From Streptomyces sp. SID13726 (GTDB taxonomy: Bacteria > Actinomycetota > Actinomycetes > Streptomycetales > Streptomycetaceae): a DNA stretch of 64,000 nt. Positions 46,160 to 54,735 of the stretch are shown piece by piece; position 1 is the stretch's first letter, and every line of letters begins with the position of its first letter. The stretch spans positions 186,001 to 250,000 of the forward strand of contig NZ_JAAGLY010000002.1 in assembly GCF_010548375.1 (NCBI RefSeq). The letters are read 5' to 3'. The notes under the pieces are model-generated. The model searched no databases. It had not been told where the DNA came from and saw only the letters and a list, made by a program, of their open reading frames with translations. The translations under genes and the position numbers were made by a program.

Positions 46160-47518
46160 CTACCTACCCCGCTGCATCCGCCTCGCGATCACGCCATGCG
46201 TCCGCAACGCCTCCTCCAGCCCCGCAAGCACGGGCTCACCCTCGTCGACGAGGACCCGGCCGCCGACCACCGTCGTCCAGGCGCGAGCCGGACCGCAGCG
46301 CAGCCATGCCTCCACCGGGTCGGTGAGGGCGCCCGCGAGGGAGACCTCGTGGAGGTCCCAGACGACCAGGTCGGCGCACGCGCCGGGGCGCAGGTGGCCG
46401 AGTTCGTCGGCGCGGCCGAGGCAGCGGGCCGAGCCCCGGGTGGCGAGGTCGAGGGCGTCGCGGGCGGTCATCGCGCCGGGCCCGCCCCGGTAGCGGCCGA
46501 GGAGCAGGGCGCCCCTGGTCTCCATCCAGAGCGAGGCGTGGTCCGTGGACGCCGAGCCGTCGCAGCCGATGCCGACCGGCATGCCCAGGTCGCGCATCTC
46601 CCGCACCCGCGCGCTCCCGCCGCCGATGAGCATGTTGGAGCTGGGACAGTGCGCCACGCCGACGCCCGCGGCGGCCAGGCGGCGCAGTTCGGCGTCGTTC
46701 GGGTAGATGCAGTGCGCGACCCAGGTGCGGTCGCTCATCCACCCGGTCTCCTCGAAGTACTCGACGGGCCGGCAACCGTAGGTCTCCAGGCAGTAGGTGT
46801 CCTCGTCACGGTCCTCGGCGAGGTGGGTGTGGAGCCGCACGTCGTACCGCTCGGCGAGTTCCGCGGTCGCCGTCATCAGCTCCTTCGTCACGGAGAACGG
46901 CGAGCAGGGGGCGAGCGCGACCCTGATCAGCGCCCCCGGCGCGGGGTCGTGGTACGCCTCGACCAGGCGCACGCTGTCGGCGAGGACCTCCTCCTCGGTC
47001 TGGGTGACGATCCTGGGCGGCAGTCCCCCGTCCTCGACGGAGCGGGTCATCGAACCCCGGGTCGCGTGGAAGCGGAAGCCGATGTCCCGGGCGGCCTTGA
47101 TCTCCGCGTCGACGAGACGGGGCCGCGGATGGACGTAGAGGTGGTCCGAGGACGTGGTGCAGCCGCCCATCAGCAGCTCGGCCATGCCGACGTACGCCGA
47201 GACGTAGGCGGCCTCCTCGTCGAGGGCGGCCCACAGGGGGTAGAGGGTGGTCAGCCAGGCGAAGAGGGAGCCGTTCACCGCGGGGGCGTAGGAGCGGGTG
47301 AGGTTCTGGTAGATGTGGTGGTGGGTGTTGACCAGGCCCGGGGTGACGAGGCGTCCGGCCGCCGGGACGGTCGTCGTGGCCTCGGGTTCGGTGCCCGCGG
47401 TGCCCACGGCGGTGACCCGACCACTCGTGACGGCGATCCAGCCACCGGCGATCTCACGCTCTCCGTCCACCACCAGCAGTCCGGCGTCCTTGACCAGCAG
47501 ATCCACGGCTGTCGACAT
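46160..47518 (-). CDS. 8-oxoguanine deaminase / amidohydrolase
   Basis: A 452-residue metal-dependent amidohydrolase of the AtzA/TrzN-guanine-deaminase group. NTHHHIYQ at 65-71 has the HxH pair, THLAED the third ligand region, and CDGSASTDH the catalytic Asp. CPSSNMLIGGG and TRGSARCLGR match 8-oxoguanine deaminases rather than s-triazine hydrolases. The enzyme converts 8-oxoguanine to urate. ATG 47518 is well placed. It is divergent from an acetylxylan esterase gene. Confidence 0.85.
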   Translation of the reverse strand: MSTAVDLLVKDAGLLVVDGEREIAGGWIAVTSGRVTAVGTAGTEPEATTTVPAAGRLVTPGLVNTHHHIYQNLTRSYAPAVNGSLFAWLTTLYPLWAALDEEAAYVSAYVGMAELLMGGCTTSSDHLYVHPRPRLVDAEIKAARDIGFRFHATRGSMTRSVEDGGLPPRIVTQTEEEVLADSVRLVEAYHDPAPGALIRVALAPCSPFSVTKELMTATAELAERYDVRLHTHLAEDRDEDTYCLETYGCRPVEYFEETGWMSDRTWVAHCIYPNDAELRRLAAAGVGVAHCPSSNMLIGGGSARVREMRDLGMPVGIGCDGSASTDHASLWMETRGALLLGRYRGGPGAMTARDALDLATRGSARCLGRADELGHLRPGACADLVVWDLHEVSLAGALTDPVEAWLRCGPARAWTTVVGGRVLVDEGEPVLAGLEEALRTHGVIARRMQRGR

Positions 47519-47570
47519 GCCGTCAGCGTAGCCAGCCGGTCACTCGAAGGCCTGGCGATTCGTCCGACCA

Positions 47571-47585
47571 CACACGTACGGTGTG
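47571..47585. promoter_or_regulatory. inverted repeat between divergent deaminase and esterase genes
   Basis: CACAC (47571-47575), GTACG and GTGTG (47581-47585) form a perfect 5-bp inverted repeat in the centre of the 104-base gap. Candidate operator only. Confidence 0.35.
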
Positions 47586-47622
47586 ATCATCCGGCACTGT
47601 CCCTTCGTGAAGGCGGTCCTGC

Positions 47623-48591
47623 ATGGCCCTGTTCGACCTCCCCCTCGACGAACTGCGCGACTACCGCAGCGAGTCCACCGCGCCCGAGGACTTCGACGCG
47701 TTCTGGTCCAAGACCCTCCAGGAGGCCCGCGAGTTCGACCTGGACGCCCGCTTCGACCTCGTGGACACCGGGCTGTCCACGGTGAAGGTGTACGACGTGA
47801 CGTTCGCCGGGTTCGGCGGCCACCCGGTCAAGGGCTGGTTCACGATCCCCGCCGAGGTCTCCGCGCCGGTGCCGGTGGTCGTGGAGTTCATCGGCTACGG
47901 CGGCGGGCGCGGACTGCCGCACGAACATCTGCTGTGGGCGTCGTCGGGCCGGGCGCACTTCGTGATGGACACCCGCGGCCAGGGCAGCGCCTGGGGCGGC
48001 GGGGGCGGCACCGCGGATCCGCAGGCCGGCGCGCCCGCGTACCCCGGTTTCATGACCCGGGGCATCGACGCCCCCGAGAACTACTACTACCGCCGGGTGT
48101 ACACCGACGCGGTGCGGGCGATCGAGGCGGCCCGTTCGCACCCGCTGACCGACCCCGCGCGCACGGTCGCGGTCGGCGGCAGCCAGGGCGGCGGCATCTC
48201 CATCGCGGTCGGCGGGCTGGTCCCGGATCTGGCGGCGGTCGCTCCTGACGTGCCGTTCCTGTGCGACTTCCCGCGCGCCACGACCGTGACGGACCGCCAC
48301 CCGTACCGGGAGATCGGCCTCTACCTCAAGACGCACCGCGGCCGTTTCGAGGACGTCCTCGGCACCCTCGCGTACTTCGACGGCGTCCACTTCGCGAGCC
48401 GCGCCCGCACCCCGGCGCTGTTCTCGGCCGCCCTGGAGGACCAGACCTGCCCGCCCTCCACCGTCTTCGCGGCCTACAACGCCTGGGCGCACGACGACAA
48501 GGCGATCGAGGTCTACGACTTCAACGACCACGAGGGCGGCGGCCCCTACCAGCAGGCGGCGAAGCTGCGCTGGCTGCGCGCGTACGCCTGA
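47623..48591 (+). CDS. acetylxylan esterase, CE7 family
   Basis: A 322-residue carbohydrate esterase. The family arrangement is visible: DTRGQGSAWGG, GGSQGGG with nucleophile Ser 187, ALEDQTCPPSTVFAAYN with the acid, and NDHEGGG with the His near the C-terminus. CE7 enzymes remove acetyl groups from xylo-oligosaccharides and cephalosporins. No signal peptide is present, so it works on imported oligosaccharides. ATG at 47623. Divergent from the 8-oxoguanine deaminase. Confidence 0.92.
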   Translation: MALFDLPLDELRDYRSESTAPEDFDAFWSKTLQEAREFDLDARFDLVDTGLSTVKVYDVTFAGFGGHPVKGWFTIPAEVSAPVPVVVEFIGYGGGRGLPHEHLLWASSGRAHFVMDTRGQGSAWGGGGGTADPQAGAPAYPGFMTRGIDAPENYYYRRVYTDAVRAIEAARSHPLTDPARTVAVGGSQGGGISIAVGGLVPDLAAVAPDVPFLCDFPRATTVTDRHPYREIGLYLKTHRGRFEDVLGTLAYFDGVHFASRARTPALFSAALEDQTCPPSTVFAAYNAWAHDDKAIEVYDFNDHEGGGPYQQAAKLRWLRAYA

Positions 48592-48619
48592 CGGGAACGG
48601 CCGGAACCTTTCCTTCGGT

Positions 48620-48631
48620 CCGACCAGTCGG
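48620..48631. promoter_or_regulatory. TetR-type operator-like inverted repeat
   Basis: CCGAC, CA and GTCGG form arms similar to the ACCGACCGGTCGGT operators of TetR-family repressors. It lies about 63 bases before the EstB-like hydrolase start. Confidence 0.35.
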
Positions 48632-48693
48632 TATGTTCGGGTTGCCCGGGTCGCAGCGTCGCGGTCCGGGCATCCGGCGACGACGGAGGGCGC

Positions 48694-49860
48694 ATGTCCG
48701 AGCACGAGTCAGCTGTCCACGGCCACTGCGACGAGCGTTTCGCGGCGGTGCGGACCGCGTTCGAGGAGAACTTCCGGGACCGGGACGAACTGGGCGCCGC
48801 GGTGAGCGTCACGCTCGGCGGCGAGACCGTGGTGGACCTGTGGGGCGGCTGGGCCGACCCGGCCCGCACCCGGCGCTGGGAGCGCGACACGCTGGTCAAC
48901 GTCTGGTCGACGACGAAGGGCCCGACCGCCCTGTGCGCCCACATCCTCGCGGACCGGGGCCTCCTGGACTTCGACGCGCCGGTGGCCGCCTACTGGCCGG
49001 AGTTCGCCGCCGCGGGCAAGGAGAAGGTGCTCGTACGACACCTGCTGTCGCACCGGGCCGGCCTGTCCGGGCTGCGTGAGCCGCACTCCCTCGACCAGAT
49101 CTACGACTGGGAGCTGACGACCCGGCGGCTCGCCGAGACGGCCCCCTGGTGGGAGCCCGGCACGGTGTCCGGGTACCACGCCTTCACCTACGGCTTCCTC
49201 GTCGGGGAGGTCGTCCGGCGGGTCTCGGGGCTGCTGCCGGGCGCGTTCCTGGAGCGGGAGGTGACGGGGCCGCTCGGCATCGACTTCACCGTCGGGCTGC
49301 CGGAGAAGGAGGCCGGCCGGGCCGCCGAGCTGGTGCATCCGCCGGCCGCCTCGGCCAGCGAACAGGCCGCGCTCTTCGCCCAGCTGGCGCCCGCCGCGAT
49401 CGCGGCACTGGCCAATCCCGTGATGGGCGCCACCGAGGCGAACTCCCCCGGGTGGCGGGCCGCCGAGATCCCGGCCGCGAACGGCCACGGCACCGCCCGG
49501 GCCGTCGCCGCGCTCTACGGCGTCTTCGCGGGCCGGGGCACCTTCGGCGGCCACCGCGTCCTGTCCCCGGAGGCGGCCGAGCGGGTCCGCGAGGGTCAGG
49601 GCAGCTGCCGTGACCTGGTGCTGGGCATCGGACTCGGAAACGACACGGAACTGGGGCTCGGCCTGTGGCTCAGCGGGCCGAACGGGTCGTACGGGCCCAA
49701 TCCGCGGGCCTTCGGACATGACGGCTTCGGCGGCTCGTGCGGTCTCGTCGACCCGGAGGCAGAGGTCTCGCTGGGGTACGTGATGAACCGGATGGGCCCG
49801 CGGATCGCCGACGACCCGCGCAAGATGGCGCTGGTGGACGCGTTGTACAGCGCGCTGTGA
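48694..49860 (+). CDS. EstB-like serine hydrolase (class C beta-lactamase fold)
   Basis: A 388-residue protein with STTK at 72-75 as the SxxK nucleophile, YHAFTYG as the Tyr motif and HDGFGGS in place of KTG. The order and spacing fit EstB-type esterases, which are related to class C beta-lactamases but act on esters. No signal peptide is visible, so it is intracellular. ATG 48694 follows GAGGGC. It is convergent with the thioesterase gene, whose stop codon lies in a short tandem repeat. Confidence 0.88.
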   Translation: MSEHESAVHGHCDERFAAVRTAFEENFRDRDELGAAVSVTLGGETVVDLWGGWADPARTRRWERDTLVNVWSTTKGPTALCAHILADRGLLDFDAPVAAYWPEFAAAGKEKVLVRHLLSHRAGLSGLREPHSLDQIYDWELTTRRLAETAPWWEPGTVSGYHAFTYGFLVGEVVRRVSGLLPGAFLEREVTGPLGIDFTVGLPEKEAGRAAELVHPPAASASEQAALFAQLAPAAIAALANPVMGATEANSPGWRAAEIPAANGHGTARAVAALYGVFAGRGTFGGHRVLSPEAAERVREGQGSCRDLVLGIGLGNDTELGLGLWLSGPNGSYGPNPRAFGHDGFGGSCGLVDPEAEVSLGYVMNRMGPRIADDPRKMALVDALYSAL

Positions 49861-49876
49861 CCGCGATCCCCTGCCG

Positions 49877-49894
49877 CGAGCCCTACGAGCCCTG
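49877..49894. repeat. two tandem 9-bp units over the thioesterase stop codon
   Basis: cgagcccta and cgagccctg adjoin. The minus-strand thioesterase stop (TAG, 49883-49885) is the end of the first unit, so the last two coding codons recur as a pair on either side of the stop. Confidence 0.5.
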
Positions 49895-50671
49895 CGGGCG
49901 CTCGGCGCGCACCACGCGGGACTGACGGCCGAGGGCCAGCAGACGTCCGTCCGACGCCCAGACGGCACTGTCGTCCACGGCCCACCCGGCGCCCGCGTGG
50001 TCGGTCCTGATCCGCACCAGGGTCCAGTCCTCGGGGACGCTCCCGTCGAGGGCGTCGGTGAAGTGGACGGTCAGTTCCGCGCTGGGCACGGGGCGCGGGG
50101 TGTCCCAGACCGCGTAGAGCGCGGGCGGCAGCACATCGGTGAGGGTGGTCACCGCTCCCGCGTCGAGCGGCCGCCCGTCCAGGAAGCGCACCCAGGCGAG
50201 GAGTTCGGCCCGCTCCCCGCCGGCCAGCGGGAGGTCGACGGTGGCGGGCCGGATCTCCAGCTGCCGGGCGAAGGGCGCGAGATGGCCGGGCAGCCGGACG
50301 GTCCGGCAGTCGTCGGGGCCCGGCACGTCCGGGGCGGGCTGTCCGTCGTACGGCTGCCCGGAGCGCGCGGGTCCGAACAGGGCCGAGCCGACGACGACCG
50401 GGAGGCCGTCCTGGTGGCCGGAGAAGACACACGCGGCCGTGCGCCGCCCGGAGGCCGGGGCGGTGCCGGAGACATGGAGCGGACCGGCGGCGGCCGGGGC
50501 GAGGAAGTGCGTGGTCAGGGTGCGGACCGGTTGAGCCCCGCCGGCGAACCGCTCGCGCACGGCGGCCAGGGCGACGGCGGCGACATGGCCGCCGTGCGCC
50601 CCCTCCCAGGACCGCCACAGGGAGTCGATCCGGATCTCGTTCTCGGTCGTCGTGGTCACACGTTCCACCAT
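49883..50671 (-). CDS. acyl-CoA thioesterase-like double hotdog protein
   Basis: A 262-residue protein. GGHVAAVALAA and TLTTHFLAPAAAGPLHV form the first hotdog, and LDAGAVTTLTDVLPPALYAVWD with ELTVHFTDAL the second, as in TesB-type thioesterases. Members hydrolyse acyl-CoAs. The ATG at 50671 starts at VERVTTTTEN. Two direct repeats 21 bases apart lie just upstream. It is followed on the other strand by a convergent esterase and lies downstream of the methyltransferase gene. Confidence 0.8.
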   Translation of the reverse strand: MVERVTTTTENEIRIDSLWRSWEGAHGGHVAAVALAAVRERFAGGAQPVRTLTTHFLAPAAAGPLHVSGTAPASGRRTAACVFSGHQDGLPVVVGSALFGPARSGQPYDGQPAPDVPGPDDCRTVRLPGHLAPFARQLEIRPATVDLPLAGGERAELLAWVRFLDGRPLDAGAVTTLTDVLPPALYAVWDTPRPVPSAELTVHFTDALDGSVPEDWTLVRIRTDHAGAGWAVDDSAVWASDGRLLALGRQSRVVRAERPQGS

Positions 50672-50678
50672 AACCTGG

Positions 50679-50712
50679 TGAGTTGGAAAATCAAACGGAT
50701 GAGTTGGAAATC
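50679..50712. promoter_or_regulatory. two direct repeats spaced two helical turns
   Basis: TGAGTTGGAAA occurs at about 50679 and again 21 bases later at about 50700, immediately upstream of the thioesterase start. The spacing puts both on the same face of the helix, as for cooperative binding of a dimeric regulator. The downstream copy overlaps the probable promoter. Confidence 0.5.
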
Positions 50713-50720
50713 CGGACCGA

Positions 50721-51449
50721 CTACTCCGGCCGCCTCGCCACGACCATGCGGACCCGCGGACTGCCGTCCCGGCGCACACCGAATTCGGGCAGGGCGTGCA
50801 GCTCCACCCGGAGGCCGGCCCATTCCAGTTCCCGTCGGACGTCCCCGAGCCGGAAGTCCCGGTAGTACATGACGAAGGGCGGGCGCCAGACGGCGTTGCG
50901 CACCCGCATCACGGTGTCGAAGCCGAGGAGCATCCAGTAGGCGCGGGAGCGGGGGTGGGGCGGGGCCACGATCGGGAAGGCGAAGCAGCCGCCGGGGCGC
51001 AGCACTTCGCGGGCCTGGGCGAAGAGGCCCGGCAGTTCACAGGGCAGGAAGTGCCCGAAGGCCCCGAAGCTGACGACCAGGTCGAAGGAGCCGGGGGCGA
51101 ACGGCAGGGCGCGCGCGTCACCCCGCACCCAGGACGCCCGAGGCCCGCCGGCGCCGGTCCGCTCCCGGGCCACGTCGAGCATCCCGGCGCTGAAGTCGAC
51201 TCCGGTGACACTCTCCCGGCAGACCCGGGTCAGCACCCGGGCCCCGGCGCCGGTGCCGCAGCACAGGTCGAGCCCGGCGTCGAAGGGGCCCATACGCCGA
51301 AGCGCGGCGGCGACGGCGTCCAGTACGGAGTCCGGCGTACGGAAGGGGGTGTGGTCGAACTTGGGGGCGAGCAGGTCGTAGCCGCGCTCGACGGACGACA
51401 GCGCCTGGACGGCGAGTTCGCGGAGGCTGGGGCCTTCTGGGCTGAACAT
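50721..51449 (-). CDS. class I SAM-dependent methyltransferase
   Basis: A 242-residue protein with LDLCCGTGAGARVL as SAM motif I near residue 60, VTGVDFSAGML as motif II and GDARALPFAPGSFDLVV as the UbiE/COQ5-type motif. FPIVAPPHPRSRAYWMLLGFD follows. It is a small-molecule methyltransferase; the acceptor is not evident. ATG 51449 is preceded by weak SD. It follows the PadR gene on the same strand. Confidence 0.87.
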   Translation of the reverse strand: MFSPEGPSLRELAVQALSSVERGYDLLAPKFDHTPFRTPDSVLDAVAAALRRMGPFDAGLDLCCGTGAGARVLTRVCRESVTGVDFSAGMLDVARERTGAGGPRASWVRGDARALPFAPGSFDLVVSFGAFGHFLPCELPGLFAQAREVLRPGGCFAFPIVAPPHPRSRAYWMLLGFDTVMRVRNAVWRPPFVMYYRDFRLGDVRRELEWAGLRVELHALPEFGVRRDGSPRVRMVVARRPE

Positions 51450-51468
51450 CCGCGACAGCTTAGGCGAG

Positions 51469-52032
51469 TCAGCCGAGGGGGGCGCGCCGCTTGAGGATCA
51501 CGAGGACACGTTCACACCAGCGCACGTTGTCCGCCTCGAAGGCGATGCCGCCCATCAGGGTGAGGTAGGGGCCGATCCTCTCGGCCCGCGCGAGGTACTC
51601 CTCCTCGGTACGGCCGTCGAGGAGGCGGTCGCGCACCCGCTCGTAGCGGGCGAGCTTGCCGCGCGCCCAGGACATCCGCTCCTCGACCAGCGCGCGGGTC
51701 GCCTCGGGGTCGGTGCCGTCCATGGCCTGGATCTTGATCAGGAACTCGTCGCGGAGCGCGGCCGGCCTGCGCGGTGGTTCGACGGCGAAGGCGCCCAGCT
51801 CACGGCGGCCCGACTCGGTGAGGGTGAACAGCCGCTTGTTGGGCCTGCGTTCCTGCTGCACCACCCGCGCCTCGATGAGCCCGTCCTGCGCGAGGCGCTC
51901 CAGCTCGCGGTAGAGCTGCTGCGGGGTCGCGGGCCAGAAGTTCGCCAGGGAGACGTCGAAGACCTTGGAGAGTTCGTAGCCCGAGGCCTCGCCCTCCAGC
52001 AGGGCGGCCAGGACGGCGTACTTGAGCGACAT
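51469..52032 (-). CDS. PadR family transcriptional regulator
   Basis: A 187-residue PadR regulator. SLKYAVLAALLEGEASGYEL, FDVSLANFWPATPQQLYREL and RLFTLTESGRREL form the winged helix, and a long C-terminal helix follows. It is divergent from a SnoaL-like gene across 68 bases, where GATTAATC (about 52054-52061) forms an 8-bp palindrome, and it precedes the methyltransferase gene on its own strand. It probably controls both directions. Confidence 0.88.
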   Translation of the reverse strand: MSLKYAVLAALLEGEASGYELSKVFDVSLANFWPATPQQLYRELERLAQDGLIEARVVQQERRPNKRLFTLTESGRRELGAFAVEPPRRPAALRDEFLIKIQAMDGTDPEATRALVEERMSWARGKLARYERVRDRLLDGRTEEEYLARAERIGPYLTLMGGIAFEADNVRWCERVLVILKRRAPLG

Positions 52033-52100
52033 GTGGACAGGCTAGCAGCGGGTGATTAATCTACTCCACACCTACTCAACAAATTGCCTATGGGGGTCCG

Positions 52101-52508
52101 ATGCGAGCGTTCCGGGAAGCGGTGGAGGCGGGCGACCTCGGCGCGGTGGAGGCGTTGCTGGCCGAGGACGTGGTCTTCACGAGTCCGGTCGTCTTCAAGC
52201 CGTACGAGGGCAAGGCCATCACGGCGGCGATCCTGGGGACCGTGGTGAAGGTCTTCGAGGACTTCCGCTATGTGACCGAGCTGAGCAGCGAGGACGGCCG
52301 TGACAGCGCGCTGATGTTCGCGACCCGGGTCGGCGAACGGGCCCTGGACGGCTGCGACTTCATCCATCTCGACGAGAACGGCCTGATCGACCGGCTGACG
52401 GTGATGGTCCGTCCGCTGTCGGGCGCGCAGGCTCTGGCCGAGGCGATGGGGGCGCGGTTCGAGCAGATCGCGAAGGAGGCGGAGGCGAGGGCCGCCTCCG
52501 CCTCCTGA
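52101..52508 (+). CDS. SnoaL/NTF2-like domain protein
   Basis: A 135-residue protein with the NTF2-like cone fold pattern: FREAVEAGDLGAVEALLAEDVVFTSPVVFKPYEGK, FEDFRYVTEL, ALMFATRVGERALDGCDFIHLDENGLIDRLTVMVRPL. Polyketide cyclases and delta-isomerases of this fold carry an Asp in the cavity; D105 region is a possible equivalent but not certain. It may bind a small hydrophobic compound. Its stop lies within a 23-bp direct repeat shared with the converging beta-helix gene. Confidence 0.83.
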   Translation: MRAFREAVEAGDLGAVEALLAEDVVFTSPVVFKPYEGKAITAAILGTVVKVFEDFRYVTELSSEDGRDSALMFATRVGERALDGCDFIHLDENGLIDRLTVMVRPLSGAQALAEAMGARFEQIAKEAEARAASAS

Positions 52509-52556
52509 GTTCACGCCACCGTCAGGAGGCCTGCTGAGTTCACGCCACCGTCAGGA
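52505..52556. repeat. two perfect 23-bp direct repeats carrying both convergent stop codons
   Basis: Identical 23-bp copies at 52505-52527 and 52534-52556 (period 29) hold the TGA of the SnoaL-like gene in the first and the TGA of the beta-helix gene in the second. Downstream of each stop lies a full copy of the other gene's end, so the last codons (LTVA for the beta-helix protein) exist twice. Confidence 0.85.
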
Positions 52557-54441
52557 CGAGCGCGCCCGTGTAGGCGGTGCCGGCGGTGAGGGCCGTCGCG
52601 GTCCCGTCGACCGTCAGGGTCACCTTCTTCCCGCGCGGTGCCCGCACGGCCGCGTCGGCGGCGAGGGTGAGGGAGGTCAGATACGAGGTGCCGGTGACGG
52701 TCCAGGTGGAGCCGCTGTTCAGCCGTACGACCACGCCGTTGTTGACGGCGGCCTGCGCGGTGTTGGTGACGATGCCGAGTTCGTAGAAGGTGGACGCGTC
52801 GATGGAGGGCACCCGGTGCTTGGTCCTGGTCGCCGAGATCACGCCCGTCACGGTGGAGTCCTCGAAGGTGAGGACCATGTTCTTGCCCGTACGCATGCCG
52901 TTGTAGAAGTCGCCCTTGAGGGCGATGGCCGTGAAGGTGGCGGCTCCGTCGGCGGTGTGGGCGGCGGTGACGTCGAAGGTGGAGTCCTTCGTGGGGTCGT
53001 CGGTCGGCTCGGTGTAGACGCCGACGTTCATCATCCTGCCGTCGACGTTGACCGGGCCCGGGTCGTCCAGCTCGATCATCTGGAGGATGACGCCGTCCCG
53101 AGGGTCGAGGCGGGCGCCCTTCGAGCCGTCGACCGAAATGGCGGTCTGCTGGCCCTTGTTGAGGAAGGTGGCCCGTTCGGAGTTGACGACCGTGCCGCCG
53201 TCCAGGGTCAGTTGGCCCGCGCCGAAGAACATGTACCCGAAGTGGCCGGAGTTCACGACGGTGTTGCGGACCGGGAGGGCCTTGAGTTCGGCGGCGCTCA
53301 GCCCCAGTGACAGTTCGGTGTTCAGCGCGGCGACGGCGTCCCGGGTGCTGTCGCCGTAGTGCACGACGGCGGCCGGGCCCGCGATGATGGTGGCGTAGCT
53401 GCCGACGTCGAAGCGGGAGCCGAGGACGCGGACGGTGGCGTCGCCGATGGCGTAGGTGCCGTAGCCGTACTCCCCCGTGTTGCCGACATGGCTGTTGACC
53501 GCGGTCAGCTTGAGCCCGCTGCCGCCCTCCACCGACAGGGCGCCCCACGTCTCGGAGAACACGGTCGAGTTGAGGTAGGTGGCCGCGCTGTTCCTGCCGA
53601 TCAGGTTGGTGGCGCGGACGTTGCCGTCGAGGCCGAGCATCCAGGGCACCGACTCCATGTACGGGGTCTCGACGGTGGCCTGGTAGTCGGCGGGCAGGAC
53701 GCCGTTGCGGCAGTGGACGGTGGAGTTCTTCACGACCACGTTGGCACCGTCGTTGGAGATGATCCCGGTGCGGACCACGCCCTTGGTGCTGATGCGGGCG
53801 CCGTCCACGACGAGCTTGGTGGACGAGCCGTCGCCGACCACCGCGGCACCGTAGCCGGCGAAGTCGCAACGGCCGTTGCCCGTCAGGAAGATGGTGGGGC
53901 TGTCCAGGGTGTAGGTGCCGTCCTGCACGAAGAAGCCGTCGAAGCACTCGCCGGTCGAGGTGATCGACACCTTGCGGGCGAGGGTGTCGGTGAGCTTGCC
54001 GCCGAGCGCGGCCGCGAGGACGGACTTCTCGCGCACGACCCCGTCGGCGTCGACGTAGACCGCCTGCCGGAAGGGGAAGGTGAGCGTCTCGTAGGTCACG
54101 GCGTTGGCCTCGGCGACCGTGAGGACGACGTCGCCCCGGTAGGTGCCGGCCTGGACGAGGGTGGCGGTGCCGCCTGTTGCCGTCAGGAGCTGGCCGGTCT
54201 CCACTCCGTCGACGGTCAGGGTGAGGCTGTGGCCGTCGGGGGCCACGATCGTGCCGCCCTCGGCGATGGACAGCTCGCTCACGCGGGTGGTCGTGGAGAG
54301 TTCGTACGTCTCCCCGGCCGCGACCGCGATCCGCTTGCCGGAGGTCCTGGTCCCGGCGGTGGCGGTACCGGCCGGGACCAGCAGGGCTCCGGCGGTGGCG
54401 GTACCGGCGATCAGGACGGAACGTCGGGTGATCAGCGTCAT
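52540..54441 (-). CDS. Tat-exported right-handed beta-helix protein
   Basis: A 633-residue protein with a Tat leader (LITRRSVLIAGTATAGALLVPAG). The middle has repeated short strands with Asn ladders (VVKNSTVHCRNG, TAVNSHVGNTGEYGYG, TVVNSGHFGYMFFG, TFEDSTVTG), typical of right-handed beta-helices such as polysaccharide lyases and adhesins. The N- and C-terminal modules are alike: TLTVDGVETG...VVLTVAEA near 70-110 and TLTVDGTATA...LVLTVA at 605-633, as if duplicated. No catalytic site is evident. ATG 54441 follows GGAAGG. Confidence 0.8.
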   Translation of the reverse strand: MTLITRRSVLIAGTATAGALLVPAGTATAGTRTSGKRIAVAAGETYELSTTTRVSELSIAEGGTIVAPDGHSLTLTVDGVETGQLLTATGGTATLVQAGTYRGDVVLTVAEANAVTYETLTFPFRQAVYVDADGVVREKSVLAAALGGKLTDTLARKVSITSTGECFDGFFVQDGTYTLDSPTIFLTGNGRCDFAGYGAAVVGDGSSTKLVVDGARISTKGVVRTGIISNDGANVVVKNSTVHCRNGVLPADYQATVETPYMESVPWMLGLDGNVRATNLIGRNSAATYLNSTVFSETWGALSVEGGSGLKLTAVNSHVGNTGEYGYGTYAIGDATVRVLGSRFDVGSYATIIAGPAAVVHYGDSTRDAVAALNTELSLGLSAAELKALPVRNTVVNSGHFGYMFFGAGQLTLDGGTVVNSERATFLNKGQQTAISVDGSKGARLDPRDGVILQMIELDDPGPVNVDGRMMNVGVYTEPTDDPTKDSTFDVTAAHTADGAATFTAIALKGDFYNGMRTGKNMVLTFEDSTVTGVISATRTKHRVPSIDASTFYELGIVTNTAQAAVNNGVVVRLNSGSTWTVTGTSYLTSLTLAADAAVRAPRGKKVTLTVDGTATALTAGTAYTGALVLTVA

Positions 54442-54735
54442 TTGCAAGCCTTCCCAGGGATCGAGTGCGCCGTTGCGCAGCGTGACGAACCGGCCGTCTC
54501 GTGCACGGCGGCGACGGCTCGGAGCAAGCACCTGAGGTGCGCACGACGGAGTGAAGCAGCCCTGGAGAGCAGGGAACAGGCGGTTCACACACGCATGCCG
54601 GAACCCGATGCCAGAGATCGGGCGGCCTGTTCCATGGCGGTCACACAGAGTGGTCACAGGGGGTGGGCGGGCGCACGCACGACGGCGAGGCGGGCGGCTG
54701 TCACGCCGTCCACCTCGCCGTTCCTCCACCGCTGT
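54442..54735. other. intergenic region of 294 bp with a long inverted repeat
   Basis: No gene is convincing. GGAACAGGC (54573-54581) and GCCTGTTCC (54625-54633) are perfect 9-bp arms spaced 43 bases apart, able to form a long hairpin in the leader of the beta-helix gene. GGTCACA occurs twice at about 54639 and 54652. Confidence 0.45.
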
